A DNA stretch of 25,261 nucleotides from a virus: positions 1 through 25,261 of IMG/VR virus record IMGVR_UViG_3300020183_000424. One strand, 5' to 3'. Positions 22,088 through 25,261 of this stretch are shown here, in pieces; the stretch's first letter is position 1; each line of letters opens with the position of its first letter. The notes under the pieces are model-generated. The model saw nothing but the letters and a program-made list of their open reading frames with translations. It did not search any database and had not been told where the DNA came from. Made by a program: the position numbers and the translations under genes.

Positions 22088-22855
22088 GTGATCCTTTCTG
22101 CTGCCGACATTCGCGATCTGATCGGCGGCGATCCAGTTTTAAAACTGCTTGTTCGTATCAAAATTGTCGATGGTAAACCGCCGGCAGAAGCTGGTACTGG
22201 TGTTGCAATCTATATTGATCGCTATCCAACAGTTTCTGAATTTGAAGCAAGTTGGAGGATTTGGCTGGTTGACTTCGATGGCGAACCTTTAGATATTATT
22301 ATTGAGCAACTTAGAAAAGTTTTACCTAAATTGAAGGTTGTTTCGCTTGGCATTATTACTGAACTTCAAACTACGGAACTTAAAAACGATAGCACTCAAG
22401 TTAAACCAGTCGCGGCCGTTAATACACCTAGGTTTATTGTTGATGCTTTTGAAAAAAGATTTCAAGATTTAGTTGAAAGTATTCAAGATAGGATGCTATT
22501 GGTTGGCCCTGGCCGGCCGGGTAAAGATGGCCGAGACGGTTCAGATGGTCAAGATGGTCGCGATGGCCAAGATATCAATGCGACTGACACTGAGCTTGGC
22601 GAGTTAAAAGATGTAGATACGACGGATGCCAAAGAAGGTCAATTCTTGATGTTTGATGGCGTCTCATGGGTCACCAGATTTATTCCTCAAATATTTAATT
22701 ATGCAAGTGGCAGCGGTGGCAGCGGTGGCGGCGGAGGTGGTATTCAAGAACCACCCAATGATGGTAATTATTATGTTCGCGTCAAGGGAAACTGGGTTGA
22801 ATTGCGCGAAGCAATTAATAATTTGAACTTGGATGGCGGTGATTTCAATCCCTGA
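22088..22855 (+). CDS. Fibre-associated protein with short collagen-like segment
   Basis: 255 residues from GTG 22088. Residues 1-90 are a compact alpha/beta head (ILSAADIRDLIGGDPVLKLLV, YIDRYPTVSEFEASWRIWLVD), probably the virion attachment domain. Residues 142-162 are seven Gly-X-Y triplets (GRPGKDGRDGSDGQD) that should form a short collagen-like trimeric helix. Next comes a fibre-type block (ELGELKDVDTTDAKEGQFL, FDGVSWVTRF), a Gly/Ser linker (209-219), and a final NYYVRVKGNWVEL strand motif common in tail fibre ends. It is directly upstream of the large fibre and probably assembles with it. The head domain's fold was not identified. Confidence 0.75.
   Translation: MILSAADIRDLIGGDPVLKLLVRIKIVDGKPPAEAGTGVAIYIDRYPTVSEFEASWRIWLVDFDGEPLDIIIEQLRKVLPKLKVVSLGIITELQTTELKNDSTQVKPVAAVNTPRFIVDAFEKRFQDLVESIQDRMLLVGPGRPGKDGRDGSDGQDGRDGQDINATDTELGELKDVDTTDAKEGQFLMFDGVSWVTRFIPQIFNYASGSGGSGGGGGGIQEPPNDGNYYVRVKGNWVELREAINNLNLDGGDFNP
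22511..22573 (+). repeat. Collagen-like Gly-X-Y repeat
   Basis: Seven in-frame triplets encoding GRP, GKD, GRD, GSD, GQD, GRD and GQD, with repeated GGTCxxGAT-type codons. Asp in the Y position is common in phage collagen-like segments. Confidence 0.85.
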
Positions 22856-22857
22856 GC

Positions 22858-22867
22858 GGAATACTAG
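22858..22867 (+). promoter_or_regulatory. GGNAYACTAG motif (GGAATACTAG)
   Basis: Exact consensus, two bases after the previous stop, ending 18 bases before ATG 22886. No Shine-Dalgarno in between. Confidence 0.5.
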
Positions 22868-22885
22868 ACAAGTTAATTACGTAAA

Positions 22886-25261
22886 ATGGCAACCCCCGCA
22901 AACAGGACTCCAGTGCGTATTGCCCGTGGCACTTACGCAAACCTGCTTGCCAGTATTCTGGATCTGGAAGAAGGGGAGATTTGTTATGCAACCGATCAAA
23001 ATGCTATTTATGTGGTCGAGGGTGGAGTCTTAACCCCACTTAGTATTTCCAGTACTGTTAATGCAAATTATATTCGCGAAATCACTGGTATCAACCAAAC
23101 TGGTGAACCACTTGGTCACAAAGATCGAACTGAAAGCACCATCTCCTTTGACACCAGCACTAGGACCTTTACGATTCAACCCGTAAGCGGTAGCTTTGAT
23201 GTTTGGTGTAAAGGTATTAAATATACCAAGACCGCAGCCGAAACAGTAACCATTCCAAATACGACTGGAATTTACTATATTTATTATAGCAATAGTGGTG
23301 TATTATCCTACAATACCACTTATTTTGACTGGGCAAATGATACGCCAACTGCCTATATTTACTGGAATGCAACGACCGGTGCAGCGCCTTATTTTGCGGA
23401 CGAGCGTCATGGCATCGTATTAGACTGGGCTACCCATGAATATTTACATCGGACCCGTGGAGCTGTATTTGCCAATGGCTTTTCAGTTTCTAATTACACT
23501 TTAGTTGGTGACGGCAGTTCCGACAATCATGCTCAAGTAGATCTTAGCGGTGGCACTTTCTTTGACGAAGATTTAGAAGTTGTCATTAGTCATAGTAATA
23601 GTCCAACTGCAAATACTTGGGAGCAAGACCTGCAGGGCCCAGCACGAATTCCTGTTCTTTATTTAAATGGTACTGCCTGGGTGCGAGATGCGGCTACCAA
23701 TTTCCCGCTAAAGGCTGGTAGCGCCTACCCTCGTTATAACTTACTATCTAGCGGTAGTTGGTCTGCGACTGAGGCTGCTGCTAATAAGTGGCTTGTTCAA
23801 TATCTTGTTGCGACTCACAATTTGGGTGCTCCCGTGATGGCAATCATGGGTCAAGATGTTTACGATAATATTGGCGAAGCCGAAGCTGAAACGTTTGACG
23901 AATTGGTATTGACTAATTTCCCTAGTGTGGAATTTCGTCCATTGTATAAACTGGTCTTCCAGACCGGTAACTATGGCAATGCTATTGGGGCTCGTCTACG
24001 TAATATTCTTGATCTTAGGAATCTAACCGCGACTGGAGCTGGTAGTGGAGTTTCGGATCACGGCATCTTGACCGGATTAGCCGATGACGACCATCTTCAA
24101 TATATCCATGTTTCTGAATTTCGCGCTGGTGTAAGTGCAAATATTGCCACCAGTGGTACACTTTTAACTACAAATTCTACTGCGTCTTCTAGTAGCTCCA
24201 CTGGCGCATTAGTCGTAACTGGTGGAGCCGGTATTGGTGGCGATGTTAATATTGGTGGTAATTTAACGGTCAATGGGACGACTACTAATATCGATACTCA
24301 AAATTTACTTGTCGAAGATAAAAATATTGTAATTGGCGATGTAACGACGCCAAGTGATATTACTGCGGATGGAGGTGGAATCACACTAAAGGGTACAAGT
24401 GACAAGACGATTAACTGGATTGATTCAACTGACGCTTGGACCTTTAGCGAGCACATTAGCATTGCTAGTGCCAAAGAATATCGGATTAATGGTACAAAAG
24501 TACTAGATAGCACTAGCCTAGGCAGTGGCGTCACAGAAAGCAGCCTAACTAGCGTTGGCACTATCGGAACTGGGGTTTGGCAGGGCACCGTAATTAATAA
24601 ATCCTATTTGGACAGTAGTTTGATCAGTACTGGTGATACGGGCACCGTCACCAGCACGATGATCCTGGATGGCACGATTGTTAACGCCGATATCAATGCC
24701 AGCGCCGCGATTGCAGATACCAAACTTGCCACCATCAGCACTGCAGGCAAGGTCAGCAACAGTGCCACAACAGCAACCAGTGCCAACACGGCAAGTGCGA
24801 TCGTTGCTCGTGATGGTTCTGGAAACTTTAGTGCTGGCACGATTACAGCCAATCTGAACGGTAACGCCTCAACGGTTACTACCAACGCCAACCTAACTGG
24901 TGATGTCACGTCTGTTGGTAATACCACTTCTATTGCTGCTGGCGTGATTGTTGACGCAGACGTAAATGCTTCTGCTGCGATTGCTGGCACCAAGATATCT
25001 CCCGATTTCGGCAGCCAGACTATTGCCACCACCGGGATTGTTAGCCACGCTCTGGGAAATGCTGGCGCACCCACCGTCACCTTCACCGGCGACACCAACA
25101 CCGGCATTTTTTCACCCGGCGCAGACCAAGTAGCCATCAGCACTGGTGGGTCTGGCAGGTTGTTTGTTGACTCCGCTGGCCTTGTAGGCATAGGAATTAG
25201 TTCGCCTGGTAGAAATTTAGAAATTGCAGGAACCGGTACCGATGTTGGGTTAAACATAACC
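22886..25261 (+). CDS. Large tail fibre, 3' end outside window
   Basis: Open from ATG 22886 to the window end, 792 codons. N-terminus (TPVRIARGTYANLLASILDLEEGEI, ATDQNAIYVVEGG) matches cyanophage fibre attachment regions I recall. Residues about 30-390 are mixed beta; then come fibre-shaft repeats: TGALVVTGGAGIGGDVNIGG, LLVEDKNIVIGDVTTPSDIT, ADGGGITLKG, two VNADINASAAIADTKL-type units, and DTNTGIFSPGADQVAISTGG near the end. The latter blocks recur in fibres of cyanophages and large marine phages and usually precede a C-terminal chaperone/peptidase (S74-like) domain, which would lie past the window. It should be a trimeric host-binding fibre. Confidence 0.85.
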   Translation, partial: MATPANRTPVRIARGTYANLLASILDLEEGEICYATDQNAIYVVEGGVLTPLSISSTVNANYIREITGINQTGEPLGHKDRTESTISFDTSTRTFTIQPVSGSFDVWCKGIKYTKTAAETVTIPNTTGIYYIYYSNSGVLSYNTTYFDWANDTPTAYIYWNATTGAAPYFADERHGIVLDWATHEYLHRTRGAVFANGFSVSNYTLVGDGSSDNHAQVDLSGGTFFDEDLEVVISHSNSPTANTWEQDLQGPARIPVLYLNGTAWVRDAATNFPLKAGSAYPRYNLLSSGSWSATEAAANKWLVQYLVATHNLGAPVMAIMGQDVYDNIGEAEAETFDELVLTNFPSVEFRPLYKLVFQTGNYGNAIGARLRNILDLRNLTATGAGSGVSDHGILTGLADDDHLQYIHVSEFRAGVSANIATSGTLLTTNSTASSSSSTGALVVTGGAGIGGDVNIGGNLTVNGTTTNIDTQNLLVEDKNIVIGDVTTPSDITADGGGITLKGTSDKTINWIDSTDAWTFSEHISIASAKEYRINGTKVLDSTSLGSGVTESSLTSVGTIGTGVWQGTVINKSYLDSSLISTGDTGTVTSTMILDGTIVNADINASAAIADTKLATISTAGKVSNSATTATSANTASAIVARDGSGNFSAGTITANLNGNASTVTTNANLTGDVTSVGNTTSIAAGVIVDADVNASAAIAGTKISPDFGSQTIATTGIVSHALGNAGAPTVTFTGDTNTGIFSPGADQVAISTGGSGRLFVDSAGLVGIGISSPGRNLEIAGTGTDVGLNIT

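Noticed and set aside
24604-25257. Minus-strand open frame of 217 codons within the large fibre.
   Set aside because: Shadow of a low-complexity Thr/Ala/Gly fibre repeat; the Val/Leu/Pro-rich product has no start context and the fibre frame is clearly coding.

Overview
This window looks like a structural-gene segment of a tailed bacteriophage, most likely a long-tailed siphovirus infecting a marine or estuarine cyanobacterium (Synechococcus, Cyanobium or Prochlorococcus type). The evidence is a 1434-residue tape measure protein, a single tail-tube protein, no sheath gene, and a large fibre whose N-terminus and repeat blocks resemble cyanophage fibres. The cyanobacterial assignment is recalled from family features; no database was searched. 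Free phage versus prophage cannot be decided here.

Layout. Positions 1-929 are on the minus strand: the first codons of a gene leaving the window, a GC-rich non-coding block (73% GC over 361-540), a tRNA-Leu(UAA) with a short variable arm, and one small ORF. From 976 nearly everything is on the plus strand. Connector/neck candidates (976-2717) are followed by a tail assembly chaperone pair joined by a -1 frameshift (2751-3919), an antisense HNH endonuclease (3937-4377), a tail-terminator-like protein carrying four Ig-like domains (4504-6150), the tail tube (6265-6864), the tape measure (6954-11258), distal tail/hub proteins (11293-13957), and a run of tail-tip or adhesin-like proteins including one with about 44 cysteines (13988-18453). 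Head genes follow: scaffold, major capsid protein and a probable decoration protein (18492-20871). Then come small basic proteins, a collagen-like fibre protein, and a large fibre that runs off the end. Terminase, portal and protease are not present. Placing scaffold and capsid after the tail module is unusual.

Regulation is the most striking part. A 10-bp motif, consensus GGNAYACTAG, recurs in intergenic gaps. In many cases it ends 16-19 nt before the next start codon, and most of these gaps lack a Shine-Dalgarno sequence. It may be a phage late promoter with a short leader, or an RNA signal. The scaffold and capsid genes carry a related structured leader in which TTGGCAT and ATGCCAA enclose the motif. 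The tail tube, capsid and decoration genes also use GC-rich codons unlike their neighbours, have structured or longer leaders, and each ends in a rho-independent terminator. They look like self-contained high-expression units inside an AT-richer late region.
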